From: Anaerococcus sp. AGMB09787
Lineage (GTDB): Bacteria; Bacillota; Clostridia; Tissierellales; Peptoniphilaceae
Length of the DNA: 64,000 nt
Assembly (NCBI RefSeq): GCF_022808955.1
Contig: NZ_JAKZEY010000052.1
Span: 1-64,000, forward strand
Reading direction: 5' to 3'
Below the pieces are notes generated by a model that worked only from the letters and a program-made list of their open reading frames with translations, was not told the DNA's origin and did no database searches. The translations under genes were made by a program, and so were the position numbers. Numbering within the stretch: position 1 is the first letter of the stretch; each line of letters opens with the position of its first letter. Shown here in pieces: positions 45,435-55,495 of this stretch.

Positions 45435-45469
45435 ATATATAAAATTATGAAAATTTATTAGGAGGAAGT

Positions 45470-46816
45470 ATGAAAAAATTAAGTAGAAGTGAGTTTTTGC
45501 AAATATCAGTTATGTTATTTGGATTGTTTTTTGGAGCTGGAAATTTAATTTTCCCTCCACTTTTGGGAAATCAAGCAGGATCTGCTAGTTTAGTCGCTCT
45601 TTTAGGTTTTTCTATTACAGCGGTAATATTTCCTGTTTTAGGATCTATAGTTGTAGGAAAAACAGAAGGTTTAACCAACTTATCTAATAGGGTTGGAGCT
45701 ATATTTTCTGTAGTATTTACTACAGCAATCTACCTATCCATAGGCCCTGGACTTGGAATACCTAGAGCAGGTTCAGTGCCTTTTGAAATGGCTATTGCCC
45801 CTTATGTGCCAGAAGGATTTAATATTAATTTGGCAAGATTTATTTATACCCTTATATTTTTTAGCCTAGCCTTGCTTATATGTTTTAAACCTAATAAATT
45901 GGTAAAGAGAGTAGGAAAATATCTAACACCTACCTTGTTAGTTATGATACTTATAATGTTTATAAAGGTTATGAATATGGATAAAAATATAGCCGCACCT
46001 ACCCAAGGCTATGAACAAAATACTCTACTTAAGGGATTTTTAGCTGGATATGATACTATGGATGCTGTAGCAGCCTTAAACTTTGGTTTTGTAATAGCTC
46101 AAGCATTAAAAAGATTTGGCATAAAAGATAAAAACGAGCTTACCAAATACAGTATAAAAGCAGGTGCTCTCGCAGGTTCTGTCTTATTTTTAGTATATGC
46201 TATGCTTACAAGTATAGGTGCTATAGGGTCTAGCAAATTTGTTAGAGCAGTAAATGGAGCAGAAATCTTAACAAAGTCAGTCTATGCAGTTTTTGGTAAT
46301 TTTGGAATAATATTACTTGCGGCTATATTTACTCTAGCTTGTCTTACAACTTGTGTAGGCCTTATAACTAGCGGTGGAGAATACTTTGAAAGTTTATTTA
46401 ACCATAGACTATCTTATGAGGCTTGGGTATCTATTTGGACTTTATTTTCATTTTTAATGGCAAACTTCGGACTAAATAAGTTATTAGAATTTTCTGTACC
46501 ATTATTAGGTATAATCTATCCTGTAGCCTTGGTTTTAATAGTGATGGGTATAAGTCATGATTATGTTAAATATCCACCTCTAGCCTACAAATTAGCAGGA
46601 TTTGTTTCGGTTGTCCTACCTATATTACAAGTTTTATCTAAAAGCTTTAACTTAGGATTTATAAGTAAAGTTATATCAGCCCTTCCTCTTTATGAAGAAG
46701 GTCTATACTGGCTATTACCAAGCCTAATAGTTGTAATTATAGCAATCCTTTGTGTAAAGATCTTAGATACTACAAAAGAAAGTGAGAATCTAGAGTCAAA
46801 GCAAAAAGCCCTATAA
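45470..46816 (+). CDS. brnQ: Branched-chain amino-acid:cation symporter, LIVCS family
   Basis: The 448-residue, twelve-helix transporter for leucine, isoleucine and valine. The N-terminus FGLFFGAGNLIFPPLLG and SIGPGLGIPRAGSVPFE are typical of BrnQ. AGGAGG stands before the start. Control by a T-box with an isoleucine codon fits uptake under isoleucine shortage. Confidence 0.93.
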   Translation: MKKLSRSEFLQISVMLFGLFFGAGNLIFPPLLGNQAGSASLVALLGFSITAVIFPVLGSIVVGKTEGLTNLSNRVGAIFSVVFTTAIYLSIGPGLGIPRAGSVPFEMAIAPYVPEGFNINLARFIYTLIFFSLALLICFKPNKLVKRVGKYLTPTLLVMILIMFIKVMNMDKNIAAPTQGYEQNTLLKGFLAGYDTMDAVAALNFGFVIAQALKRFGIKDKNELTKYSIKAGALAGSVLFLVYAMLTSIGAIGSSKFVRAVNGAEILTKSVYAVFGNFGIILLAAIFTLACLTTCVGLITSGGEYFESLFNHRLSYEAWVSIWTLFSFLMANFGLNKLLEFSVPLLGIIYPVALVLIVMGISHDYVKYPPLAYKLAGFVSVVLPILQVLSKSFNLGFISKVISALPLYEEGLYWLLPSLIVVIIAILCVKILDTTKESENLESKQKAL

Positions 46817-46834
46817 TTAAATTTAATTAATCAT

Positions 46835-46878
46835 AAACTTACCCCAAAGCTAGATAAAACTAACTTAGGGGTAAGTTT
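46835..46878. terminator. Terminator after brnQ
   Basis: Perfect arms AAACTTACCCC and GGGGTAAGTTT, 22 bases apart, with AATTTAAGTTT downstream. It lies between converging genes. Confidence 0.75.
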
Positions 46879-46930
46879 AATTTAAGTTTGATATTATAAC
46901 TAAATCTTTATTAACTTTTATTTAGATCAT

Positions 46931-47557
46931 CTAGATATCAATACTATCGCCAACTTTTAAGGGATAGAAACTAGCCTCAACTTCTTTTGATAATTCTTCC
47001 ATATTTTTTAATTTAAAATTTACACCAAGCTCATTTAATATTAAATCATGTATTGGCAAAACTACTTTCGGCCTATATTCTCTTAAATATTTCTGAATAT
47101 CGATAGTTTTTGCCCAAGGAGCTGCCAAAGGTAATAGGATCGTGTCAATATTTTTTATCTTTGGGAGACAATCCCCTGGATGAAGCACTTTATCGTCTAT
47201 AATATATCCTATATTTTCAATAGGAGGATCATTTAAATTTGCTATATCTTGATAATTTTTAATAGCCTGTATTTTAAATCCATCTAGATCAAATATATCT
47301 CCACTTTGAGGACTTATTACTGGGAAATCTACCTTATTAGCAAAGGATTTAGTCCCATATATTTTAAGATTTTTATTATTTTCATAACACTTCTTAACAT
47401 CTGAAATACTTACATGGTCAAAATGATCATGTGTTATAAGTATTGCAGATGCTTCTTGTAAGTTATCTGGTAGTCCAAACTCTCCAGGATCTATAAAAAT
47501 ATGCTTTCCATCCTTTACAAATTCTACACAAGCATGAACATGACGAATTAATTTCAT
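46931..47557 (-). CDS. Metallo-beta-lactamase-fold hydrolase (UlaG-like, COG2220 type)
   Basis: The 208-residue hydrolase has the metal motif ITHDHFDHVS (HxHxDH) and further ligands in HPGDCLP and LPIHD. It resembles the UlaG/UPF0173 branch of the MBL fold. The start is preceded by AAGGTGATTTT. The substrate is unknown. Confidence 0.82.
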   Translation of the reverse strand: MKLIRHVHACVEFVKDGKHIFIDPGEFGLPDNLQEASAILITHDHFDHVSISDVKKCYENNKNLKIYGTKSFANKVDFPVISPQSGDIFDLDGFKIQAIKNYQDIANLNDPPIENIGYIIDDKVLHPGDCLPKIKNIDTILLPLAAPWAKTIDIQKYLREYRPKVVLPIHDLILNELGVNFKLKNMEELSKEVEASFYPLKVGDSIDI

Positions 47558-47777
47558 AAAATCACCTTCTAATAAAAAATAACAAGAGTAAGATGATAAA
47601 TTATTTCTATCTGAAAAATTTTCCTCTATATTTTCCTATAGAAATCTAAAGGGCATTATCGATACTATTTATCACCTAAGTCGCTAAGCTTTTAACACCA
47701 ACAAATATATTCATTAATCTTATACCCAAATACCTATACTACAGTGATTATTAAAATTTATTAGCTCTGATATTTTT
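47558..47777. other. Intergenic stretch without gene
   Basis: About 220 bases between the MBL-fold gene and the fprA terminator. I see no frame with a ribosome site, no repeat and no RNA hallmark. Confidence 0.5.
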
Positions 47778-47817
47778 AAAAAAATACCACCAAAGTTAGT
47801 TTTAGTCTAACTCTGGT
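47778..47817 (-). terminator. Terminator of the acyl-CoA dehydrogenase/fprA operon
   Basis: ACCAGAGTTAG and CTAACTTTGGT form an 11-base stem with one G-U pair, followed on the minus strand by GGTATTTTTTT. Confidence 0.85.
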
Positions 47818-47877
47818 TGTATTTCAAACTCTATTGGTAAACCATTAGTTTTATTTTAATATTTAAAACTATATCTT

Positions 47878-49134
47878 CTATTTTTTAGTTCCAGATTTTT
47901 GAGATTTAGCTTTTGCTTTTTCTTCTCTACGTTTCTTCATATTGTCTTTGATTCCTTCAACTATAGCATCAACATCTGCTTCCTTGCTTGGTTTTAAGCT
48001 TGATACTATGTCAAGACCTTCTGGAAGGACATCCATAAGTCTCATTTCTTCGTCTAGGAATTTTTCCATTTTTTCTGCAGCTTGTGGAGCCCAGGTACCA
48101 TTTCCTATGATAGATACTCCCCTATTTTGAACATTTAGGGCAGCCATATCGTTTAGGAAGTCCTTCATCTTTGGATAGATGTTTAGGTTGTAGGTGACTG
48201 ATGCAAGCACAAGATTTGAATATTTAAAAGTTTCTGCAATTAGAACTGATACATCTGTACTAGATACATCTCTAAGGGATATGTTTGTTATTCCAGCTTG
48301 GCATAGTTTATTGGCTAGGGTTTGAGCTGCATATTCTGTATTACCATACATTGATGCATAGGCAATTAGTACCCCTTCTTCTTCAGGTTCGTAGGTTGCC
48401 CAGTGGATATATTTATCTAATAAATAACCAATGTCTTCTCTCCATACAAGTCCGTGAAGTGGGCAAATATAGGCAATATCAAGTCCACCAGCTTTTTCTA
48501 GGGCCTTTTGAACAAAGGTTCCATACTTACCAACTATGTTTGTATAGTATCTACGAGCTTCGTCTAGGTAGTCCCTGTCCCAATTTACTTCATCAGCAAA
48601 GAGTCTTCCGTTATTTGCTATAAAGGATCCGAAGGCATCAGCTGAGAAGAGTACCTTATCTTTTGTATCATAGGTCATAAGAACTTCTGGCCAGTGAACC
48701 ATAGGTGCTTCAACGAAGGCTAGTGTATGTTTACCAAAGTTCATTGTATCGCCTTCTTTGACTTCTATATACCTATCATCAACATCAAAGCCAAATTGTC
48801 TCATGAAGAGAATAGCCTTTTCTGATGCGATTAGGGTAGCATTTGGATACTTGCTTAGCATAAGTCCTATAGCTGCACAGTGGTCAGGTTCCATGTGGTT
48901 AATAAGCAAGTAGTCTAGATCTCTTCCATCAAGGACATACTCTACATTGCTCATATATTCTCTAGCTATAGACCAGTCAACTGTATCGATTAGTACTGTT
49001 TTTTCATCCATCAATAGGTATGAGTTGTAGGATACCCCTTGAGGAATAGGAAAAATATTTTCAAATAGGGCAAGTCTTCTGTCGTCCCCACCTACATAAT
49101 ATAAATCTTCTGTTATATTTCTAACTGTATACAT
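47878..49134 (-). CDS. fprA: FprA-family diiron flavoprotein (O2/NO reductase)
   Basis: A-type flavoprotein that reduces O2 to water (or NO to N2O) in anaerobes. It has an N-terminal metallo-beta-lactamase-like diiron domain (NHMEPDHCA, HWPEVL, CPLHGLVW) and a C-terminal flavodoxin domain (IAYASMYGNTEYAAQ, then NGTWAPQAAEKM). It is slightly longer than usual owing to a lysine-rich tail (KKRREEKAKAKSQKSGTKK). It lies nine bases after the acyl-CoA dehydrogenase fusion gene. FprA proteins normally take electrons from rubredoxin, which makes the rubredoxin-like end of the neighbour notable. Confidence 0.92.
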   Translation of the reverse strand: MYTVRNITEDLYYVGGDDRRLALFENIFPIPQGVSYNSYLLMDEKTVLIDTVDWSIAREYMSNVEYVLDGRDLDYLLINHMEPDHCAAIGLMLSKYPNATLIASEKAILFMRQFGFDVDDRYIEVKEGDTMNFGKHTLAFVEAPMVHWPEVLMTYDTKDKVLFSADAFGSFIANNGRLFADEVNWDRDYLDEARRYYTNIVGKYGTFVQKALEKAGGLDIAYICPLHGLVWREDIGYLLDKYIHWATYEPEEEGVLIAYASMYGNTEYAAQTLANKLCQAGITNISLRDVSSTDVSVLIAETFKYSNLVLASVTYNLNIYPKMKDFLNDMAALNVQNRGVSIIGNGTWAPQAAEKMEKFLDEEMRLMDVLPEGLDIVSSLKPSKEADVDAIVEGIKDNMKKRREEKAKAKSQKSGTKK

Positions 49135-49143
49135 ATAATCCTC

Positions 49144-51084
49144 CTACTTTCTATCTTCAGGGAATTCTAATTTGATGAATTCTTCTTTAGCTTCACCTGA
49201 AACAGGGCTTACCCAAGCATCTGGTAGTTTATCAAATGGTGTTCCAGGTTCGATTCCTTGGCTTGGATCTCCTACTTCTGGGTCATATTCATAACCTGAT
49301 CCCAAATCCAAATAAACATCTTCTTTAGGTGCCATTTTTCTTGGTTTTGATCTTTTGATTTTTTTCATAGGTGGAGCAGGTTTTTTCTCCTCTCCATTGT
49401 CAAGTTCTTCTATTAGTAGAGGTAGGACTTCCTTGAAGTCTCCAACTATACCATAGTCTGCATTGTTAAAGATTGGAGCGTTGGCATTGTTGTTGATGGC
49501 AACTATAGTTGATGCATCCTTCATGCCCTTTAAGTGTTGGCCTGCTCCTGATACGCCGACTCCGATGTAGAGGTTACCCTTAAAGCTTTGTCCACTCATT
49601 CCAATATACCTATCTAGTGGAATGTATTTTAGGGTTTCAGCTACTGGCCTTGATGATGAAATAGCAGCTCCTGCTTGATAAGCAAGCTCTTCGATATATT
49701 TCATATTTTCTTTTTCACCAATACCACGACCTGCTACTACTACCCTTTGAGCATCAGGAATTGGAGTGTTTGGATCGACACCTACTGTGAAGTCGTATCC
49801 GTCCTTTTTTAAGTTTTCTACCAACTTTTTTACAGCTTCTTTAGGATCTCCTGTATAGATTTCTCCCTTACGAACTCCAGCTATAGGACCTGCTTGCTTT
49901 TTTGATCCAACAGCCTTCATCTTTGGTGCCTTACCTACTGTATTAGATCCAACTACAACTCTCATGATTTCATTGGTACCTTCATATATTTGTGTAATCT
50001 TAGCATCTCTGAAGAATCTCTCAACATCAACACCCTTGATATAACCAGAACCACCGTATAATTGGATAGCTTCTGTGGTGATCTTCATTGCAAGGTCAGA
50101 TGCAACTTGCTTAGCCATAGCAGCCTCTGCACTGTATCTTTCGTGGTGTTCTTTAAGTTCTGCTGCTGAATAAATCATAAGTCTAGCACCTCTTAGATAT
50201 GTTGCCATATCTGCAAGTTTGAAAGTATTTCTTTGAAGATGGGCAATAGGCATACCGAATTGCTCACGCTCCTTTGCATAAGCGAGGGCTGATTCATAGG
50301 CACCTTGACCTATACCTAGGGCTTGAGATGCTATACCAATTCTACCACCATCAAGGGTAGCCATAGCTATCTTAAATCCTTGACCTTCCTTGCCAAGTAG
50401 GTTTTCCTTTGGAACCTTAACATTGTCAAAATGAAGTTCCGCTGTTGATGAAGACCTAATACCTAATTTGTCATAATGATCTGAAAAACTAAAGCCCTCA
50501 AAATCCTTCTCAACTATAAATGCTGATATACCATGAGTACCAATACCTGGTGTTGTAACTGCCATTACAACGTATGTATCAGCCTTAGGAGCGTTTGTTA
50601 TAAATATCTTCTTGCCGTTTAGGATGTAGTGGTCGCCATCAAGGACAGCTGTTGTTTCAGTTCCACCTGCATCAGATCCTGCATTTTCTTCTGTAAGACC
50701 AAATGCACCAATCTTTTCTCCCTTTGCTAATGGAACAAGGTATTTTTGTTTTTGTTCTTCTGTACCAAAAGCAAATATTGGCCATGAACCAAGTGAAGTG
50801 TGGGCTGAACAAATAACTCCGACACCGCCATCAACTCTTGAAAGTTCTTCAACAACGATTGCATAAGAGATAACGTCTAGACCTGCTCCACCATATTCTT
50901 TAGGATAAGGTATTCCCATAAAGCCTAGTTCACCCATTTCTTTAACTAAATCATCAGGGAATTCATTATTTTGATCTAAATCAAAGGCTCTTGGTTTAAC
51001 TTTTTCTTCTGCGAATGCTCTTACTCTTTTACGTAAGGCTTCATGTTCTTCTGTAGTTTTGAAAAGCATATAATCCTCCTTCAT
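49144..51084 (-). CDS. Acyl-CoA dehydrogenase / EtfA C-domain / rubredoxin-like fusion
   Basis: A 646-residue three-part protein. Residues 1-385 are a complete acyl-CoA dehydrogenase (catalytic Glu in IYEGTNEI). Residues about 400-565 are the FAD-binding C-domain of electron-transfer flavoprotein alpha ([47 protein letters not shown]). After a Lys/Pro linker, residues about 590-646 follow the rubredoxin fold closely ([20 protein letters not shown], then LPDAW). All four iron-binding cysteines are replaced, with WVSPVSG where rubredoxin has WVCPVCG. It is co-transcribed with fprA. Start ATG 51066 (six codons in) is also possible. Confidence 0.9.
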   Translation of the reverse strand: MKEDYMLFKTTEEHEALRKRVRAFAEEKVKPRAFDLDQNNEFPDDLVKEMGELGFMGIPYPKEYGGAGLDVISYAIVVEELSRVDGGVGVICSAHTSLGSWPIFAFGTEEQKQKYLVPLAKGEKIGAFGLTEENAGSDAGGTETTAVLDGDHYILNGKKIFITNAPKADTYVVMAVTTPGIGTHGISAFIVEKDFEGFSFSDHYDKLGIRSSSTAELHFDNVKVPKENLLGKEGQGFKIAMATLDGGRIGIASQALGIGQGAYESALAYAKEREQFGMPIAHLQRNTFKLADMATYLRGARLMIYSAAELKEHHERYSAEAAMAKQVASDLAMKITTEAIQLYGGSGYIKGVDVERFFRDAKITQIYEGTNEIMRVVVGSNTVGKAPKMKAVGSKKQAGPIAGVRKGEIYTGDPKEAVKKLVENLKKDGYDFTVGVDPNTPIPDAQRVVVAGRGIGEKENMKYIEELAYQAGAAISSSRPVAETLKYIPLDRYIGMSGQSFKGNLYIGVGVSGAGQHLKGMKDASTIVAINNNANAPIFNNADYGIVGDFKEVLPLLIEELDNGEEKKPAPPMKKIKRSKPRKMAPKEDVYLDLGSGYEYDPEVGDPSQGIEPGTPFDKLPDAWVSPVSGEAKEEFIKLEFPEDRK

Positions 51085-51101
51085 TCTTATCTACTAACTA
51101 A

Positions 51102-51130
51102 ATTATAAATTAAAAAAAGATTTTTGTCAA
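51102..51130 (-). promoter_or_regulatory. Consensus promoter of the acyl-CoA dehydrogenase/fprA operon
   Basis: Leftward TTGACA (51125-51130), exactly 17 bases, TATAAT (51102-51107), close to the gene start. Confidence 0.85.
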
Positions 51131-51402
51131 CAATATTTTATTTTGTAAATATAATTAAAATTTCTAAGTATTTCTAAAATTTTTATGAAATAGCTTTCAG
51201 CAGAAATAAAATTTATTTACGTAAACCAAATATTATCTTCTCAGAAAAAAAGCTTTTCTTAATTCTATCTTACCCGAATTTAACCCTAGTCAAAGGCTAA
51301 ATTTACAAATAAAAGACCCAAACCTCAAATAATTTGAAAATATTTAATCCATCAATTTTCCCCTTTATAATTTTAGAATTAGAAATATAATAAATACTAT
51401 CA

Positions 51403-51482
51403 GGTAGAGTAGGACTAAGGCGTTAAGTGCTAGAAAATGGGATGTTGTTTCTAGACGAAGATCTTAGCCCGCATCCGCTATC
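51403..51482 (+). ncRNA. THF riboswitch upstream of folT
   Basis: The second tetrahydrofolate riboswitch in the window: GGTAGAGTAGGACTAAGGCG, GTTAAGTG, GGGATGTTG and GCATCCGCTATC are all in the class positions, with GGTAG pairing with CTATC to close it. No terminator follows. Instead ATTTCCT (about 51486-51492) can pair with AGGAAAT, part of the ribosome site, so control looks translational. Confidence 0.88.
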
Positions 51483-51527
51483 ATAATTTCCTTTGATGGC
51501 CATCTACCCGGATAAGGAGGAAATAAT

Positions 51528-52076
51528 ATGAAAAGTTTAAAGAACACCCGTACCCTAATTTTGCTATCATTTTTTATAGCATTGTCAATTGTAGTATCCA
51601 AATTTTTTTCTATCACTACAGTTTCGAGAAAGATTGGCCTGGGCTTTATCGTAACAGCCGCTATGTGCTCAATCTTTAGCCCATCATTATCGGTTATTGC
51701 ATCAATAATTATCGACTTTGTATCAAACGGCCTATTCCCAACAGCAGGAGGTTTTTACCTACCCTTTGTAACAACCAAGATATCAGCAGCCCTTATATAC
51801 ACATTCTTCTTGTATAGGAAGGATATAACCAGACCAAATATAATTATGGCTACTATATCCAACTCGCTAATAACGAGCCTATTTTTGAACACCTTGTGGA
51901 CAAGCCAACTTACAGGCAATCCCTTTATGGCACAATTTGTACTCAGGATACCAACTATGGCCTTTAACTTAGTTTTCCATACCATAGTCTTGGTAATAAT
52001 CCTTCCTAAGCTAAGTGATCTACTAAGAAAACAAGTCAAAAAACTCGGTGCAGAGCCAATAAATGCACCATATTAA
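51528..52076 (+). CDS. folT: ECF transporter S component for folate
   Basis: The 182-residue membrane protein has about six helices: an N-terminal KNTRTLILLSFFIALSIV, then LGFIVTAAMCSIFSPSLSVI and GGFYLPFVTTKISAALIYTFFLYRK. This is the FolT pattern. It needs the shared ECF energy module (not in the window). The THF riboswitch ahead of it confirms folate as substrate. AAGGAGG precedes the start. Confidence 0.9.
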   Translation: MKSLKNTRTLILLSFFIALSIVVSKFFSITTVSRKIGLGFIVTAAMCSIFSPSLSVIASIIIDFVSNGLFPTAGGFYLPFVTTKISAALIYTFFLYRKDITRPNIIMATISNSLITSLFLNTLWTSQLTGNPFMAQFVLRIPTMAFNLVFHTIVLVIILPKLSDLLRKQVKKLGAEPINAPY

Positions 52077-52083
52077 TCAAAAG

Positions 52084-52119
52084 TATGTCCTCCCTTCTAA
52101 GTATCGGAGGGTATATTTA
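52084..52119 (+). terminator. Terminator after folT
   Basis: TATGTCCTCC and GGAGGGTATA pair over ten bases with two wobble pairs, followed by TTTATTAG. Confidence 0.55.
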
Positions 52120-52197
52120 TTAGACCCACTCATATCTTATTTAAGAATCCCATAAATAAGCTATAAGTAACGGGGATTTTGCTAACAATTGCAAACA

Positions 52198-52237
52198 AAG
52201 AAAAAAACGGAGCCTACTAGCACTTTCGCCTAGGCTC
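52198..52237 (-). terminator. Terminator of the ABC exporter gene
   Basis: GGAGCCTA and TAGGCTCC are perfect arms. On the minus strand GTTTTTTTC follows. Confidence 0.85.
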
Positions 52238-52271
52238 CATTTATATTTGATATTAACTATTTTATTTAATT

Positions 52272-53813
52272 TTATAGGGTGATAACCTCATCAAACTTAT
52301 TAGAGAAGTTGATATCGCTAATATGAGATATAACTATAACAGTTGATGGTAGGCTCAAAATTTTCTCAGTTATAGCTTCTGATAATTCATCATTAAGACC
52401 AGTTGTTGGCTCATCGAATATCATGACATCCCTAACTTCCAGCAAGGCTCTTGATAAGGCTACTAGGGTTTTTTCTCCACCAGATAGACCTAAGTTTGGC
52501 TCAACTATCTTATCCAAGGCTGGCTTCAAATTAACATTATCATGCATATTTTTAACAGCTTCTGGGTCATAGCTACGGTAGAAGTCTATATTGTCAAATA
52601 AGCTTCCAGTAAAAATCTTATTTACTTGGTTTTGATAACCTATGTTTGAAGACTTGATATCTTTATTATAAATATCTTGGCCATTAAAGTAGATAGCACC
52701 CTCGCTTGGCTTCAATTCTCCAGCTATGATAGATGCAAGGGTTGACTTACCACGACCTGATTGACCTTGGATTAGGTACTTCTTGCCCTTTTCAAACTTC
52801 TTGGAGAAACCATCAAACAATTCTTCTCCATCAGGATATGAGAAATGAATATCCTTTAGTTCCAAGTCTCCATCTTCTAGTTTAACAGGGTCCTTAAATT
52901 CATACTCTTCACCAAACTTAAAGGAATTAAAGATAGGTCTTGATGACTCATAGGTAGACTTGATATTTGATAATTGAACAATTGGCGCTACTAGGCTTGA
53001 TGTTAACTGCATAACAGATACTATCATACCAACTGTCAAGATACCACGTGATACCAAGATGCCTGCAAATAAAAGCACTATTAATATAGACAAGGTCCCC
53101 AAGCCAGAACTTAAAATTGTAGCAAAGTAGAGGATATTCTCGAATTTAAAACGAGCATCTTCTTGAACTGCACTGTGCTTGCGGTATTTATCATACACCT
53201 CATCTTCTACATTATAACGGTTTATCTCATCCTTTATATTCAAATGATCAAAAGAAAATCTTTGGAAGATTTGGGACTTAGCAGCATAGTCCAAGGAATT
53301 CTTACGGATCTTACCTTGGGTTAAGATAGGTGATAAGATAGGGATTAAGGCTCCCAAAACACCGATAATAACAGCTCTCCAATCAATACTAAATAAAGTA
53401 AATATTGCAAAAAATAAGGTAATTACATTATCAATAGAAGTATAGATTGTAAAATAACGGTTAGCATAAATTATTTCCAAATTAGTACTATAGTCTACAT
53501 TCTTCCATCCGTCTTTAATAAGGTCTTTCCTAAATAACTTATCCTTAACTTCCAATAACTTATCACAACAAATTCTAAAAATTAACCTATAAGCTAAAGT
53601 CTGGGCCAAAAAACGAACAACAACCAAAATAAGACTTATAAGGATAAACATAAAAAATTTATCAATCAAGCCCTTTTCAGCTGAATCAATTGCCATCCCC
53701 ATCAAAAGACTTATGATGGACATAATAAAAGCGTGAACCATAAGCATGAGAACAATGACGGCATTGCTCATAATAACTTTGCTCTTACCAGGTCCTTTTT
53801 TCTCATTTTCCAT
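52272..53813 (-). CDS. ABC exporter (membrane domain fused to ATPase)
   Basis: The 513-residue half-transporter has an N-terminal membrane domain, Walker A GQSGRGKST, signature LSGGEKTLVALSRA, Walker B VMIFDEPTTGLND and VISHISD. It is clearly paralogous to the exporter of the radical SAM operon (25874-27388): compare KYLIQGQSGRGKSTLASIIA with KYLIRGESGKGKSTLAKILA. It stands alone, without radical SAM or precursor genes. The substrate is unknown. Confidence 0.85.
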   Translation of the reverse strand: MENEKKGPGKSKVIMSNAVIVLMLMVHAFIMSIISLLMGMAIDSAEKGLIDKFFMFILISLILVVVRFLAQTLAYRLIFRICCDKLLEVKDKLFRKDLIKDGWKNVDYSTNLEIIYANRYFTIYTSIDNVITLFFAIFTLFSIDWRAVIIGVLGALIPILSPILTQGKIRKNSLDYAAKSQIFQRFSFDHLNIKDEINRYNVEDEVYDKYRKHSAVQEDARFKFENILYFATILSSGLGTLSILIVLLFAGILVSRGILTVGMIVSVMQLTSSLVAPIVQLSNIKSTYESSRPIFNSFKFGEEYEFKDPVKLEDGDLELKDIHFSYPDGEELFDGFSKKFEKGKKYLIQGQSGRGKSTLASIIAGELKPSEGAIYFNGQDIYNKDIKSSNIGYQNQVNKIFTGSLFDNIDFYRSYDPEAVKNMHDNVNLKPALDKIVEPNLGLSGGEKTLVALSRALLEVRDVMIFDEPTTGLNDELSEAITEKILSLPSTVIVISHISDINFSNKFDEVITL

Positions 53814-53951
53814 AAATACTCCTCATATTCATTTTTATATTATGCAATAATATAAATTATTATTATCGTACATTAGTTACAAACAATGTCAACCTTTAAG
53901 GGAAATATAAGCTAAACTCTAAAAAAACAATACTCCCATCAATCATACAAT

Positions 53952-55029
53952 TTAATCATTTTTGGTAACAATTGGTGATTCTTCCAAGACCTTTTCTACC
54001 ACTTTGTCAAACTCAACCTTAAATACCATAGTGCTGTCTGTAGCCCTAGCTATTAGTTCAGATAACTCATCACTAAAGAAATATTTTTCCATAGCTCCTT
54101 CTATATTGCTTGACCACATCTTGTAGAAATCATTAAAGGACATGGACTCTACTTCGCCATTTTTAAGCTTTTCAAAGTAGTCTTCAAAAATCTCTTGAGA
54201 CCTTGAGAAGGCAACTCCCATACTATCAGCCAAGAAATCTGACATGGCTATCATCATATCGACCATGGCATCTACTGCCCTATTATTTTGCTCTACAATC
54301 TCCTTAGAAGCTTCCACTACAGGACTCTTTACCAAGAGAGCGAAGGTCTTGTTATAGGTATCCTTCCAGATCCTAATAGAATAAGAGAACTTCATAGAGT
54401 CAGTTAGTATAGCCTCCATATCACGATAACCTTGCCTCATAGACCTAATAAGTCGCTTATAGTATTTAGGTAAGTATTAAAACAAGAATTGGTAATCTTA
54501 GGAATCCTTGAACTTCTACTGTCATTAGAGGAATATAGTTCTCCATGAACATCTTATTATAAAAATCTACATGCTTATTTAATTCTACTTCATAATTCTC
54601 GGTAAATGGTTTAGCTATATTTTTATTAAAAGCCTCCCAGTTCTGATACAAGGAATTATAGAGATTACCTCCATTAAACATCTTCATAAAAAACTGATAG
54701 TTACTTGGATCCATAAAGTTCATAGCTTAGTAAGGGTTAAAATTATTAAAGTAATTTGTCCAGATACCGTAAGAGTTCTTCATTGTATCAAAATAATCTC
54801 CTCCATTAAAGGTGCCCTTCTTACTTCCTTCAAAATTCATTCACTTAATGGCCATTTCATTCCAATTTTCAAAAAAAGTCTTTTGATAATTTACGAAATC
54901 TTCAGAGTATGAATTTTCTTTCTTAGCATCACTTCCCTTATCAGGATTTGGAATAAAACTCTTCCAAGCCTCCATCATTTCTCGATTAGCCTTAAACATA
55001 TTTTCGAATGGTTTAAAATTCATATTCAT
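53952..55029 (-). pseudogene. PhaE/phasin-like gene, decayed
   Basis: Helical, Met/Asn/Phe-rich reading frames occur in succession: NFKPFENMFKANREMMEAWK, then after an in-frame TGA and a TAA the part FMDPSNYQFFMKMFNGGN, and after a frameshift near 54450-54480 a 162-codon part with FNDFYKMWSSNIEGAMEKYF. The last resembles the C-terminal region of PhaE, the small subunit of class III polyhydroxyalkanoate synthase, or phasins. Multiple disruptions mean it is not functional as one protein. The 3' piece (53952-54440) is still open and might be made. No phaC is present nearby. Confidence 0.5.
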
Positions 55030-55451
55030 ATTTCCTCCTAATTGAGAATCATAATATAATTGCCCAGATATTAGAGTATCCTCTTATATTCATAACACTT
55101 AAGAAAACGATTATGTCGATAGTTCTATATAGATATTTTTACAAACATTTCCTTTTATGTGTTGTATTTTGTTGGCTAAGGTTTGGTATCGGACTTTAAA
55201 AATTCACTTATCTGTGTATAAGTTTTTAAGATATAAAAACGATTTTGATTACGAAGGCAAACTAGGTCTTATTTTTTTAAACTTAAGGCTCCCTTACCTA
55301 CTTATCCCTTGTCTCTTTGCTATGGTGTCTTGATATTAAATTATTTTGGCTTAAGGTTTTTTTAGGTAATTGGAGTCTTTTGGGAAAGTTGAATTTTCAG
55401 AACTCATACAAGATTTTATTATATTTATTCAAGTGCCATAAATTTTTGGGG
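55030..55451. other. Intergenic stretch without supported gene
   Basis: About 420 bases between the decayed PhaE-like gene and the lacD terminator. A plus-strand frame from 55317 lacks a ribosome site and runs into the antisense of lacD, so it is not called. I see no RNA element. Confidence 0.45.
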
Positions 55452-55483
55452 ACAAAAAAACCGGGGATTTATCTTTCCCCGGC
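55452..55483 (-). terminator. Terminator of nagA-lacC-lacD
   Basis: CCGGGG and CCCCGG arms with a ten-base loop; on the minus strand seven T follow. Confidence 0.88.
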
Positions 55484-55495
55484 AACATTTTTTTA

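Noticed and set aside
54466-55029. TGA/TAA codons read as possible recoding (for example selenocysteine)
   Set aside because: No stem-loop follows and a frameshift occurs in the same gene, so ordinary decay is the simpler reading.
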